From the NCBI GenBank assembly GCA_030374735.1, contig JASCIV010000798.1, positions 1 through 12,109 of the forward strand: a DNA stretch of 12,109 bases, given 5' to 3'. Shown here piece after piece: positions 1 to 7,349 of this stretch. Positions within the stretch are counted from its first letter, which is position 1. The number at the start of each line of letters is the position of its first letter. The position numbers were made by a program, and so were the translations under genes. This stretch comes from Gracilaria caudata. Lineage: Eukaryota; Rhodophyta; Florideophyceae; Gracilariales; Gracilariaceae. A model generated the notes under the pieces. The model did no database searches. It saw only the letters and a program-made list of their open reading frames with translations, and was not told where the DNA came from.

Positions 1-989
1 TTCCCAGAATAATCCGGGCAATTCGACAGAGTACCAATTTCCAGAGTCTTGTTGCCAAAAAAGGGTGACGTGATGTCTTAAAATTACTTTTTTTTTCCAA
101 ACTAGCTCTACATTAGATTTAGATTGCTCAGCTGCCTGTGTAGTAGGAGCTTTGCTATAACAAAAAGCGGGGGAGAAAAAGTATGTGATGACTTGTAAAT
201 TGCATATAGTTGGCAAAGCATAAAGTTGACAAAGCAGGACACGAACAAAAGAAGGAAAAGACGCATAGCCACAGTTGGAAAGCATGAAAAGTTGATGAAT
301 GCTAAACGGACGGACGAGCTTTGGTCACCTCCCAGGATCAAGATTACCGATCTTAGTTCCTCTAATCTAATTCCAGATCTGAAAATAAATCGTTACAAAA
401 TTTTTAAAAATGCATCTTCAAAATAGATCAAAATGTTGCAAACCATTGCAATACGCGTACACGAATCAGTCCGATTTGGAAACGTGTCCATCTGTGCTAC
501 TGCTTACAATGATCAGCCATAACGCCATGTATTGATGGCACACTGTCACACCAGGAGAGAACATCGTGCCCTCTCCTTGATGCCGAAGTTTCAAGGAAAC
601 GAAGAAGTGACTTCCTGGATAACCGCGAGGTTTCTCATGGGTAAAATTTTGCATGGCAATAGAATTGACACCGATGACCAGCGCTTGAACCCAGCGCTTG
701 AACCCAGATTGACCCAAGAGAGCAACGTAGCAGGAGATAAGACGACCTTGTAATGCACCCTTTTCTGCCGGAGCAAAATGTGATGGGGTTCATAGGCTCA
801 TGGTAATGATTTTTGCATCTCTTACCAAACTCTGGAGCATCATGCGTCTTTTGCTCTCTTGCATGAACAGAAGAGACACTATATGGCACCCAGAAATAAA
901 GAAACAGTACGGTTTCACACCTTTTACACCCTTCAATGAGGACAGCACATAATAACTGTTCATACATGTATCAAGCACTTCGTATTTAT
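1..989. other. No supported gene; left flank and probable 3' region of the knottin gene
   Basis: Open frames here on both strands are short, mostly begin at TTG or GTG, overlap one another and resemble no family I know. A 110-codon ATG frame on the minus strand (635-967) begins just after the stop of the knottin gene and is more simply its 3' untranslated region. The only structured item is a 13-bp tandem duplication at 678-703. An AATAAA on the minus strand (985-990) overlaps the knottin stop codon and is too close to serve easily as its polyadenylation signal. Confidence 0.6.
678..703 (+). repeat. 13-bp tandem duplication
   Basis: The 13-mer CCAGCGCTTGAAC occurs twice head to tail (678-690 and 691-703), followed by a partial third start (CCAG). 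It looks like a simple replication-slippage duplication. It has no visible function. Confidence 0.9.
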
Positions 990-1763
990 TCAGCGGCATG
1001 TTGTTCGGCACGTCAACCCAGCGCAACACGGAGCACGGCTGCTGGTTCCGCAAAAGCTTCCTCGGCGCCCACAAGACTTACAGGTTGAACCAGCACAGAA
1101 CAGACCTGAACAGCACGGAGCACGGCTGCTAGTGCCACAGAAGCTTCCCTCACGTCCGCAGGACTTACAAGTTGAGCCAGCACAGAACAGACCGGAACAA
1201 CACGGAGCACGGCTGCTGGTTCCACAGAAGCTTCCCTCACGTCCACAAGACTTGCAGGTTGAACCGGCACAGAACAGACCCGAACAGCACGGAGCTCGGC
1301 TGCTAGTTCCACAGAAGCTTCCCTCACGTCCACAAGACTTGCAGGTTGAACCGGCACAGAACAGACCTGAACAGCACGGAGCACGGCTGCTGGTTCCACA
1401 GAAGCTTCCCTCACGTCCACAAGACTTGCAGGTTGAACCGGCACAGAACAGACCTGAACAGCACGGAGCTCGGCTGCTGGTGCCACAGAAGCTTCCATCA
1501 CGTCCACAAGACTTACAGGTTGAGCCAGCACAGAACAGTTCGGAACAACACGGAGCACGGCTGCAGAAGCTTCCCTGGCGCCCGCAGCTTTGTCTAAGAA
1601 GCGGAACGTCGATTCCAATGTTCGGCGTAGATGTATCATGAGCATCTGAACTGGGTTTTCCGGCATTTCCTTGTCCGTCATCGGTGGAAGCTTCATTAGC
1701 CGTCGCTAGGAGCGAAAGAACCATTAGGAAAGCAAAGAGCCTCCTTTTGTTTTCATGAAACAT
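990..1763 (-). CDS. Secreted protein with seven tandem knottin-like (six-cysteine) repeats
   Basis: This is a 257-residue protein. Residues 1 to about 25 form a signal peptide: basic start (KRR at 7-9), hydrophobic core at 10-20, plausible cleavage after ANEA. Residues 26-58 are a polar, acidic, propeptide-like spacer. Residues 59-257 are seven repeats of 26, 29 (five times) and 28 residues, 42 cysteines in all. The spacing is C-x6-C-x7-CC-x4-C-x4-C (x6 before CC in repeat 1), which fits the inhibitor cystine knot pattern known from protease inhibitors, antimicrobial peptides and venom peptides. Most repeats are net positive. I chose the ATG at 1763 because it begins the signal peptide and has A at -3. 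The frame stays open upstream to 1946, but only from a TTG and with no further ATG. A defence or inhibitor role is inferred from the fold class; the target is unknown. Other disulfide-rich repeat families cannot be excluded. Confidence 0.82.
   Translation of the reverse strand: MFHENKRRLFAFLMVLSLLATANEASTDDGQGNAGKPSSDAHDTSTPNIGIDVPLLRQSCGRQGSFCSRAPCCSELFCAGSTCKSCGRDGSFCGTSSRAPCCSGLFCAGSTCKSCGREGSFCGTSSRAPCCSGLFCAGSTCKSCGREGSFCGTSSRAPCCSGLFCAGSTCKSCGREGSFCGTSSRAPCCSGLFCAGSTCKSCGREGSFCGTSSRAPCCSGLFCAGSTCKSCGRRGSFCGTSSRAPCCAGLTCRTTCR
993..1589 (-). repeat. Seven coding tandem repeats, 87-bp period
   Basis: Repeats run from 1589 down to 993 on the minus strand: 1589-1512 (78 bp, lacking three codons between cysteines 2 and 3), 1511-1425, 1424-1338, 1337-1251, 1250-1164, 1163-1077 and 1076-993 (84 bp). 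An AAGCTT hexamer recurs at 1055, 1141, 1228, 1315, 1402, 1489 and 1567 within about a base, which marks the period directly. Repeats 3 to 6 encode identical peptides but differ at several third-codon positions. Repeat 7 is the most divergent. Arrays like this change copy number by unequal crossing-over or slippage. Confidence 0.95.
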
Positions 1764-2774
1764 TGTTCTTGATTTGGCTTGAAAAGATGAGATTGGTTGT
1801 GAAGAGGCGGCTCGAAAAGGTTTTGTAAAGAGCCCGGGGGGACAAGGAGAGTGTTTCTTAGACAGAAGGCTATGGAAAGCTAGCGTGCGGCCCAAGGGTA
1901 GACTTCGCGGATTTGGGCGAACTTTTTGGCAGGGCCTGCTCTTCAAGTATGCAAGAAATCCATGAGCTGTGCTTCCAAAAATATAACAGTGTGGCTCACC
2001 ACAGACACCAAATCAAAGCTATCATTGCTGCTGGCTAGGCTTCGAATCAGAACTTGTGATCAGCTGAGCGCAGAAATCAGAATCTTTAAAATAGATTCGA
2101 TCTTAACACATGTTGATGTCTCTCCCAAAGCAAATGCTGATATCTGATTGAACACCACCCGAAACAGGGGCGGACGGACCAATGTTGGCCCATCATGCAG
2201 GATGTCAAGCGATCCTTGCCAGCGTTGCAGCATCAGTTTCATCGTTTGACTTGAGATACAGCAATGATTTTTTGTCGAACCCAAGGTTAATATTAGCGCA
2301 GAACGTTGACTCGAGCACATGTGGAGGAGTGTGGATCTCTTTTCTATAGTCGATCTTGTTCTTCTTGTTCAATTTTGGGTAGATATAAGCTTTTTTTGAG
2401 ATCAAACGTCGAGGTTTTAGTGTTCAAATCAGACTGACATTTACGCCACATTCTTCAAACGATAGTTGCTTTTCATGCGTGTATAGACATCAAGTACCCT
2501 TGGTAAACCGTGGGAATAAGGAGGTCGAGTTTAATCAACTGCAGTATGCTTTAAAATATTTTCTGAAGGCTTTCGAGAGTAAACGCGTCCCAATAACGTC
2601 AATTAGATTCTCCTGCGCCTCGGAGCAACAAGAAGCGGGCCGGGAAGGGTTGTGTGATGACTCGTGAATTGGACATTTTGGCAGAACAGGAAAGCACGGA
2701 ACAATATGCAATCAATTAGAGGCAAGCGAACTAGAAAAGTTGAAGATCTTCTGCAATCTCCAGAAGGCGTTCTC

Positions 2775-2822
2775 ATTCTGGAGACATTCTGGAGACATTC
2801 TGGAGACATTCTGGAGACATTC
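2775..2822 (+). repeat. 11-bp minisatellite, four copies
   Basis: The unit ATTCTGGAGAC is repeated exactly four times (starting at 2775, 2786, 2797 and 2808) and ends in a partial ATTC. The unit length is not a multiple of three, so a frame crossing it reads a 33-bp super-period. That explains the repetitive short peptides predicted here and argues against coding. Confidence 0.95.
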
Positions 2823-3131
2823 CCCTTGAAAACCAGTCATGCAAATGCTTAGGATCAGTGCTGGTTGTCAGCCTGAAAGTAGCACAGCTTGCTGCTGCAA
2901 GAATGTTTGTAATTCAACGTTGGCACAAGCTAAAACGGTGGAGTGAGCACCAACATTCACGGGAAATGAAACCGCGGTCTATAAATAGCCCGAAGGAATC
3001 TCGTCGACATGAGAATCAGATACTTAACGCATTGCTGGTTTGCAACGTTGTTCTCAATTCAATTGTCAATTACAAATGGAGCGTTCTAATGCTAGTTGAT
3101 AGCATGTAGAAAATAAAGAGCCAAAATTTGA

Positions 3132-3169
3132 TGAGATTCTCAGATCTGATCTCAAGATCTCGATCTCCC
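3132..3169. repeat. GATCTC/AGATCT-rich cluster
   Basis: Within about 38 bp there are two AGATCT palindromes (3142-3147, 3155-3160) interleaved with GATCTC copies near 3148 and 3162, plus a GAGATTCTC string before them. This is a degenerate short tandem array. It may be a low-complexity remnant or a cluster of binding sites; nothing here decides which. Confidence 0.6.
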
Positions 3170-3549
3170 CTCAAAGCCAATTTGTATTTTGACTACGACT
3201 GATCCACGGCTCTACGCTTTATACATAAAACGACGTCAGCTACCGACGGTGCAAATTTTGCATCACGCCTTGGCTTCACAGGCTATTTGTCAGAGAGTTC
3301 CCAGCACGCCCACATTAGCATCTGGGCTTGTTTTTGCGTTGAATGTCTGTTTTTCTGACCCTTGGCTTTACGACAGCCTGCTCCTGCCGTGCAGCATGAC
3401 TCATACCCAGCCCCAACTTCCCAGGCTCATGATGCTACGATCATCAACCTTCTGCCGAAATGAAAACGGTTAGTCGAAGAGGATGCTCTCGTGTATCTAC
3501 GCCAAGCGTTTTGTAAGCACACTGTGTGTGGTTCACACTGTTTTTCTCG

Positions 3550-3559
3550 CGAGGCCTCG
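3550..3559. promoter_or_regulatory. 10-bp palindrome upstream of the OYE gene
   Basis: CGAGGCCTCG is its own reverse complement and overlaps another palindrome, CTCGCGAG (3546-3553). It lies about 620 bp upstream of the flavin oxidoreductase start and just before the GGAACGTTCC palindrome. A regulatory role is only inferred from position and symmetry. Confidence 0.3.
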
Positions 3560-3571
3560 ATGAGTTGTATT

Positions 3572-3583
3572 TGGAACGTTCCA
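3572..3583. promoter_or_regulatory. 12-bp palindrome TGGAACGTTCCA, heat-shock-element-like
   Basis: TGGAACGTTCCA is a perfect 12-bp palindrome. Its core fits nGAAnnTTCn, two opposed units of the eukaryotic heat-shock element; functional elements usually have three or more units, and I see only two in phase. The same half-site returns as an inverted pair at 3708-3730. It lies about 600 bp upstream of the OYE start. Confidence 0.35.
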
Positions 3584-3707
3584 CTTTGATTCAATCAATC
3601 CAAAGCAATTCACACGCACACAGTTGGCACGCAAAATGCTTTTGATTGCGCATAGCCCAATGGAAATTGAAGAGAGCCAACCCACGTGTCCACATGGCCA
3701 GCTAGTG

Positions 3708-3730
3708 GTGGAACGTCATGCACGTTCCAC
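3708..3730. promoter_or_regulatory. Inverted repeat GTGGAACGT-N5-ACGTTCCAC
   Basis: Nine-base arms (3708-3716 and 3722-3730) are exact reverse complements around a 5-base spacer. The arm contains the GGAACGT half-site of the palindrome at 3572-3583, giving four copies of the half-site within 160 bp. It lies about 450 bp upstream of the oxidoreductase start. This is a candidate protein-binding site. Confidence 0.35.
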
Positions 3731-3959
3731 ATTTCCGTGTCGATTGGCAACACCACTCTCTTTTCTACGCGTTCTGGACTGCTCTGCCAATCGCGTCAAA
3801 ATACTGCCAGCGCGCACAAATCAAGGCAACACGCGCACTGGGAGCCCTTCAAAAAAAATTCGTGAGAAACTACATTGAAGCGCGCTGCGGAGCGAGCGCG
3901 TGCCGCGTCAGGTGTCGTTGTTGCCCCGACTGTGCAAACTCCAGCTCACGACCCTTCGC

Positions 3960-4177
3960 CGCTCGAGAAACGTTGCCGTGTCTCCGCCATTCACCTCCGT
4001 CGCCATGTCTGATCGCAGAGCACGCCCGCACACTCCTCCCCGCGCGCCAAGCCCCTCTTAAGCATCCCCCTCCCCGCTCCTCCCTTCACCCTGCTGCTTC
4101 CTTCTTCATCCCGTCAGTTCTCCGATCAGTTGATCACAAGCTTCATCTCTCCCACCCACACCTTCTGAACGCCCAAA
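3960..4177 (+). promoter_or_regulatory. GC- and pyrimidine-rich proximal promoter/5' leader of the OYE gene
   Basis: The 200 bp before the ATG are C-rich and pyrimidine-rich, with long CTCC/CCTTC runs, and contrast with the AT-richer DNA upstream. No TATA box is evident. The ATG sits in CCCAAAATGACG, with A at -3. The transcription start cannot be fixed from sequence alone. Confidence 0.4.
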
Positions 4178-5344
4178 ATGACGAAGACCACCCCCAACTA
4201 CCCCACCCTTCTGTCGCCGTTGCGCATGGGCTCTCTCACCCTTCGCAACCGCGTCGTCATGTCCCCCATGTCGCGCGGCAGAGGCGGCCCCAAGATGACC
4301 GCCAACGCGCTCATTGCCGAATACTACGCGCAGCGAGCCACTGCCGGACTGCTCATCACCGAGGGCACCCACACCTCCAAGATGGGTCGCGGCTTCTACC
4401 ACACGCCCGAGATTTGGGCCGAGCATCATGCGGACGATTGGAAGATCGTCACCGACCGCGTTCACGAGCGTGATGGCGTGATCTTCTGTCAGTTGTGGCA
4501 TGCAGGCCGTGCCGGTCACTCCAGCTTCCGCGATGGAGAACCGGAGTACGAAGGAAAGAGCAAGCTTTGTGTTGCGCCTAGCGCGGTGAAGAGAGCGAGC
4601 GAGAGTGGAAAGCAGATGTACACGCCCGGTGGCGTGTCGGTTGACGTTGAGACGCCGCGTGAAATGACGTTGGAGGAGATCAAGGAGCTGCCGCAGGAGT
4701 TTGCCAATTCGGCACGTCTGTCAAAGAAGGCCGGCTTTGATGGCGTGGAGATCCACGCTGGTAACGGATTTCTGTTGGATACCTTCTTGCAGAGCAGCAC
4801 GAATCTGAGAACGGATGAGTATGGCGGTTCGTTGGAGAATCGTTTCAGAATAGTGGATGAGGTTTTGCAGGCTGTGTTCCGTCACTTTGAGCCTGATCGT
4901 GTGGGCATTCGCGTGTCGCCAAACGGAGTGTACAACGGAATGGGTAGCGAGGATAACCGTGAAGCGTTCACATACTTCTTCAAGAGGCTGGCAGAATATG
5001 GTCTCGCGTACGTGCACATGTTGGACGGACTCGGTTTTGGTTTCCATGGTCTGGGCGAACCGATGACGCTCAAGGAGCTCAAGGACGCGTATGGCGGCGT
5101 GGTTATGGGAAATTGTGGCTATACTGCCGAATCTGCGGAGGAGCGTTTGTCGAAGGGCGAAGGTGACTTGATCAGTTTTGGACGCCCGTTCTTGCGTAAC
5201 CCACAGCTGGTGGAGAAGTTCGAGAATGGCGAGGAAATTGAGCCGTGCTTGGACCATAAGTATTGGTACACCTCTGTTGACCAGATTTGGACTACAGAAG
5301 GGTTCACCGATTTCAGTATGTTGGAGGAGAAGGCATCGGAATAA
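4178..5344 (+). CDS. Old Yellow Enzyme-family NAD(P)H:flavin oxidoreductase (ene-reductase fold)
   Basis: This 388-residue FMN-binding TIM-barrel protein is about the usual family length and looks intact. Visible motifs: LLSPLRMGSLTLRNRVVMSP at the N-terminus; QLWHAGRAG (105-113), whose Gln binds flavin; EIHAGNGFLL (191-200), with the substrate-binding pair His193 and Asn196; TDEYGGSLENR (212-222); GIRVSP with Arg245; and GNCGYT to FGRPFLRNP (311-341), the phosphate-binding part. The family normally uses NAD(P)H to reduce alkenes next to carbonyl or nitro groups. Two positions are unusual: Ser32 stands where Thr of yeast OYE1 contacts FMN, and Phe198 replaces the Tyr (Tyr196 in OYE1) that donates the proton. 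The enzyme may therefore be a weak reductase or act on other substrates. No targeting signal is seen, so a cytosolic location is likely. The 5' part is notably GC-rich. Confidence 0.95.
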   Translation: MTKTTPNYPTLLSPLRMGSLTLRNRVVMSPMSRGRGGPKMTANALIAEYYAQRATAGLLITEGTHTSKMGRGFYHTPEIWAEHHADDWKIVTDRVHERDGVIFCQLWHAGRAGHSSFRDGEPEYEGKSKLCVAPSAVKRASESGKQMYTPGGVSVDVETPREMTLEEIKELPQEFANSARLSKKAGFDGVEIHAGNGFLLDTFLQSSTNLRTDEYGGSLENRFRIVDEVLQAVFRHFEPDRVGIRVSPNGVYNGMGSEDNREAFTYFFKRLAEYGLAYVHMLDGLGFGFHGLGEPMTLKELKDAYGGVVMGNCGYTAESAEERLSKGEGDLISFGRPFLRNPQLVEKFENGEEIEPCLDHKYWYTSVDQIWTTEGFTDFSMLEEKASE

Positions 5345-6089
5345 GCAACGATTTTGCGCACAAACACGGCGTAGTAGATAGTTGAGGGCGCGATATTATT
5401 AGTGGCCTGTGGGATAGGAGCTACAGGATGCTCTTGTGGGAATCAGGTATGTAGTATGGTCGGGAGGCTTTTCTGATATCATACTTATACATCAGCATAG
5501 AGGGTACTTTGTCTTCGCTAGATTTTGTAACATACTACATGTTTATCTGGTTCTCGAATCAGTCGCCGTGAGCCAACTGCCGTTGGCGGACAGGGTTGAT
5601 CCAACGCCCGTCAGCTTTCACGGGATTAACAGGTTTGCACGCCTTTGCCATCGATGAGATACATCTATTCTGGCGTTTCTTCTTGGGATTACTCCTAGGG
5701 AGTAATCTACACATGCCATTTTGCTTGCTTCGTATGTAGCCAACGCACTCACTTTTTGAATTTTTGAAATCAAACGGTTTAAATTTTTTGATGTAATTTG
5801 AAGCTGTCAGCTTGATTTGTTTCTTTTCTTTGGAATTAAAATGTTTCGGGTACAGATTCGTGTGAGTTCTGTACAGGTGTCCGTCGCTGCGTGCTGTCGA
5901 ACTGTCCGCAATGTAAGTAGCCAACCATCGCATCGTGGACACACTTTCTCCGAGAAATAACTGTTTACCCAACGGTACAAGGGTTAATATGGTATTCTTC
6001 CTCTAACAGCGCAAGATAATATGTTTTCGGAGTCAAAATGAGCTCGTTAATGAACACAAGTGTTCCGATCAATACCTCTTCCCTGGACG
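5345..6089. other. Intergenic region between two convergent genes
   Basis: This holds the 3' ends of the oxidoreductase (+) and the hydrolase (-). A 137-codon minus-strand frame (5559-5972) starts at TTG, is Lys/Arg-rich and matches nothing I recognise; I do not call it. The only clear structure is the 21-bp palindrome at 5687-5707. No convincing AATAAA serves either gene. Confidence 0.55.
5687..5707. repeat. 21-bp palindrome (9-bp arms, 3-bp centre)
   Basis: GATTACTCC and GGAGTAATC are perfect reverse complements separated by TAG. The palindrome lies about 340 bp past the oxidoreductase stop and 380 bp past the hydrolase stop. It could form a short hairpin or be a dimeric binding site. No function can be assigned. 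Confidence 0.8.
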
Positions 6090-7349
6090 TTAATTCCATT
6101 TAAATTTTCCTTCTGAGGCGGTCTTGGTGTCTTCCATGATTTCCTTCAAAGTGTTCTCGTCTTCCTTTGTATGCTTGAACCATGCTTTATATATGGCCTT
6201 CGTGCTCTTCAGCTGTTTACCCCGTCCAAAGGGCGAGGGAATGAAACTAGAAAACATCGCATTCTTCAGCCCGAAATAGGATTGCCTAGCAAACGATGTT
6301 GGAATGTTAAAAACAAAAGGCACATCGTCAAATCCCCAATGATCTCCAGATTCCAAAGTTAAGAGTCCAGTCAGAGGCACTGAAGGCGCACTGCGGAATG
6401 CAGTCATAAGCTTTTCCATGTCTCCCTCCGGCACAATCCCATCACCCTTCGAACGCATCACCATTACTCTGCATTTGATGTTCCGCGCCAGATTTTCCAT
6501 GTTTTCAACTCCATCATCCTCGTCCAGTCGTATATGCTTGTTCAGTGTCGTTAGCTCCAAACCTCCCACCTCCGGTGCCATCAACCCCACAGATTGAACT
6601 GCTGTGGCAGCATATTCGGCAAAAGCGAGCACCATGCCACCGCCCATAGAATGGCCGAACAGGTGAACTTCGGAGCCATAGTCTGACGCTACATCGAACG
6701 AACGCGCCGAATCAATAAGCACAGCTGTCTGAATCTTGGCGTTGCTATTGTCATCAGGGCCTATTGTCTCCACTTTTCCGAAGACGGGATACCTCACTTT
6801 GGGCGCAATGATCACATACCCTTGGATTGCTAGGTAATTTAACAATGAGAAATAGCTGTTTGGACGTAGCAAAAACCCATGCCCGAACACGATGAAAGGC
6901 GCGTTACTCATATCAGAATCGATCACTTTCTTCAACCCGAATACTCTCGAGTATGCCTTACGATCAGTATCCACTGGCAGATGAGCAACCGGTCCATCAG
7001 GGAGCCGCAGATTGGCCTTGTATATTTTCTCGTGAGGCCCCCACTCCCAAGGTTTGCGTTCCTTACCAGTTTTCGGATTAACTTTCACAATTTTGATGTT
7101 CTCCAGAAGAGACTTGAAGGATGGACGGTTCTGAGTCACATGCTCGGGCGAGGAAGAAGTTGCCGGAGATGGCTCAGTGTTGGAAGTGGTCATGGATACA
7201 TGGACAAATCGAGGATGAACTGGTGATGAGATTCGAGTGCGGAACTGTGGAGTTGGAACAAATAGACCGCAACAAGAGGAGGCCGACGAAAACGGCAAGG
7301 CTATCGGCTTGCGAAGCGCAATGGGCGCCTGGAACGCCACTGAGACCAT
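6090..7349 (-). CDS. Probable plastid-targeted alpha/beta hydrolase (chlorophyllase/lipase-like)
   Basis: This is a 419-residue serine hydrolase. Residues 1 to about 60 are rich in Ser, Pro, Thr and Arg, poor in acidic residues, with Phe6 close to the start, like a red-algal plastid transit peptide. Residues 145-340 hold the alpha/beta-hydrolase core: FGHGF (155-159) at the oxyanion hole, a strand then GHSMGGG (232-238) with nucleophile Ser234, Asp303 in SKGDGIV and His337 in GDHWGF, a complete triad in the expected order. About 80 residues follow the His as a basic C-terminal extension. The GHSxGG elbow and the upstream HGF...Y...GYVIIAP arrangement recall chlorophyllases and related esterases, but the substrate cannot be told from sequence. 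Met53 is an alternative start that would remove the leader. The gene is convergent with the oxidoreductase and divergent from the membrane-protein gene. Confidence 0.88.
   Translation of the reverse strand: MVSVAFQAPIALRKPIALPFSSASSCCGLFVPTPQFRTRISSPVHPRFVHVSMTTSNTEPSPATSSSPEHVTQNRPSFKSLLENIKIVKVNPKTGKERKPWEWGPHEKIYKANLRLPDGPVAHLPVDTDRKAYSRVFGLKKVIDSDMSNAPFIVFGHGFLLRPNSYFSLLNYLAIQGYVIIAPKVRYPVFGKVETIGPDDNSNAKIQTAVLIDSARSFDVASDYGSEVHLFGHSMGGGMVLAFAEYAATAVQSVGLMAPEVGGLELTTLNKHIRLDEDDGVENMENLARNIKCRVMVMRSKGDGIVPEGDMEKLMTAFRSAPSVPLTGLLTLESGDHWGFDDVPFVFNIPTSFARQSYFGLKNAMFSSFIPSPFGRGKQLKSTKAIYKAWFKHTKEDENTLKEIMEDTKTASEGKFKWN

Larger units (their letters stand above)
1764..3545. other. Long intergenic stretch without a supported gene
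   Basis: Apart from the probable knottin promoter and 5' leader just above 1763 (no clear TATA box; CCAAT on the minus strand near 1791-1796), the stretch holds short, mostly non-ATG open frames with no family resemblance. Noted within it are an 11-bp tandem repeat at 2775-2822, a TATAAATAG string at 2980-2988, an AATAAA at 3112-3117 and a GATCTC-rich cluster at 3132-3169. A lone CAGGGGCGGA at 2165 resembles a hAT transposon end but has no partner. Confidence 0.55.

Noticed and set aside
635..967. 110-codon ATG frame on the minus strand just after the knottin stop
   Set aside because: No family resemblance and no composition typical of a protein; it crosses the 13-bp duplication. Best read as 3' untranslated sequence.
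1132..1641. 169-codon plus-strand frame of a Pro/Gln-rich repeat protein
   Set aside because: It is the antisense of the knottin array. An 87-bp unit (a multiple of three) without stops keeps several frames open. It has no signal peptide, no domain and no sensible ends outside the array.
1013..1696. 227-codon minus-strand frame, Val/Ala-rich repeats
   Set aside because: It is another frame of the same repeat array. Its repeat units vary in amino acids where the knottin frame is constant, so selection is not on this frame.
2165..2180. CAGGGGCGGACGG resembling a hAT transposon end
   Set aside because: No inverted partner (CCCCTG-type end) and no 8-bp duplication of the preceding ACCCGAAA were found to its right.
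2980..3117. TATAAATAG, a 26-codon hydrophobic frame at 3009-3089 and AATAAA, resembling a mini-gene
   Set aside because: TATA and ATG are only about 29 bp apart, leaving no room for a leader, and the peptide is tiny with no support beyond its hydrophobicity.
3718..4473. 251-codon plus-strand frame, His/Pro/Arg-rich
   Set aside because: It is open because of the C-rich leader and overlaps the 5' part of the OYE gene in another frame; the OYE frame has clear family motifs.
4106..5257. Minus-strand frames opposite the OYE gene
   Set aside because: These are antisense shadows of a conserved, full-length coding region with no recognisable content of their own.
5559..5972. 137-codon minus-strand Lys/Arg-rich frame
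   Set aside because: Starts at TTG, spans the 21-bp palindrome, and shows no domain. A decayed element fragment is possible but nothing supports it.
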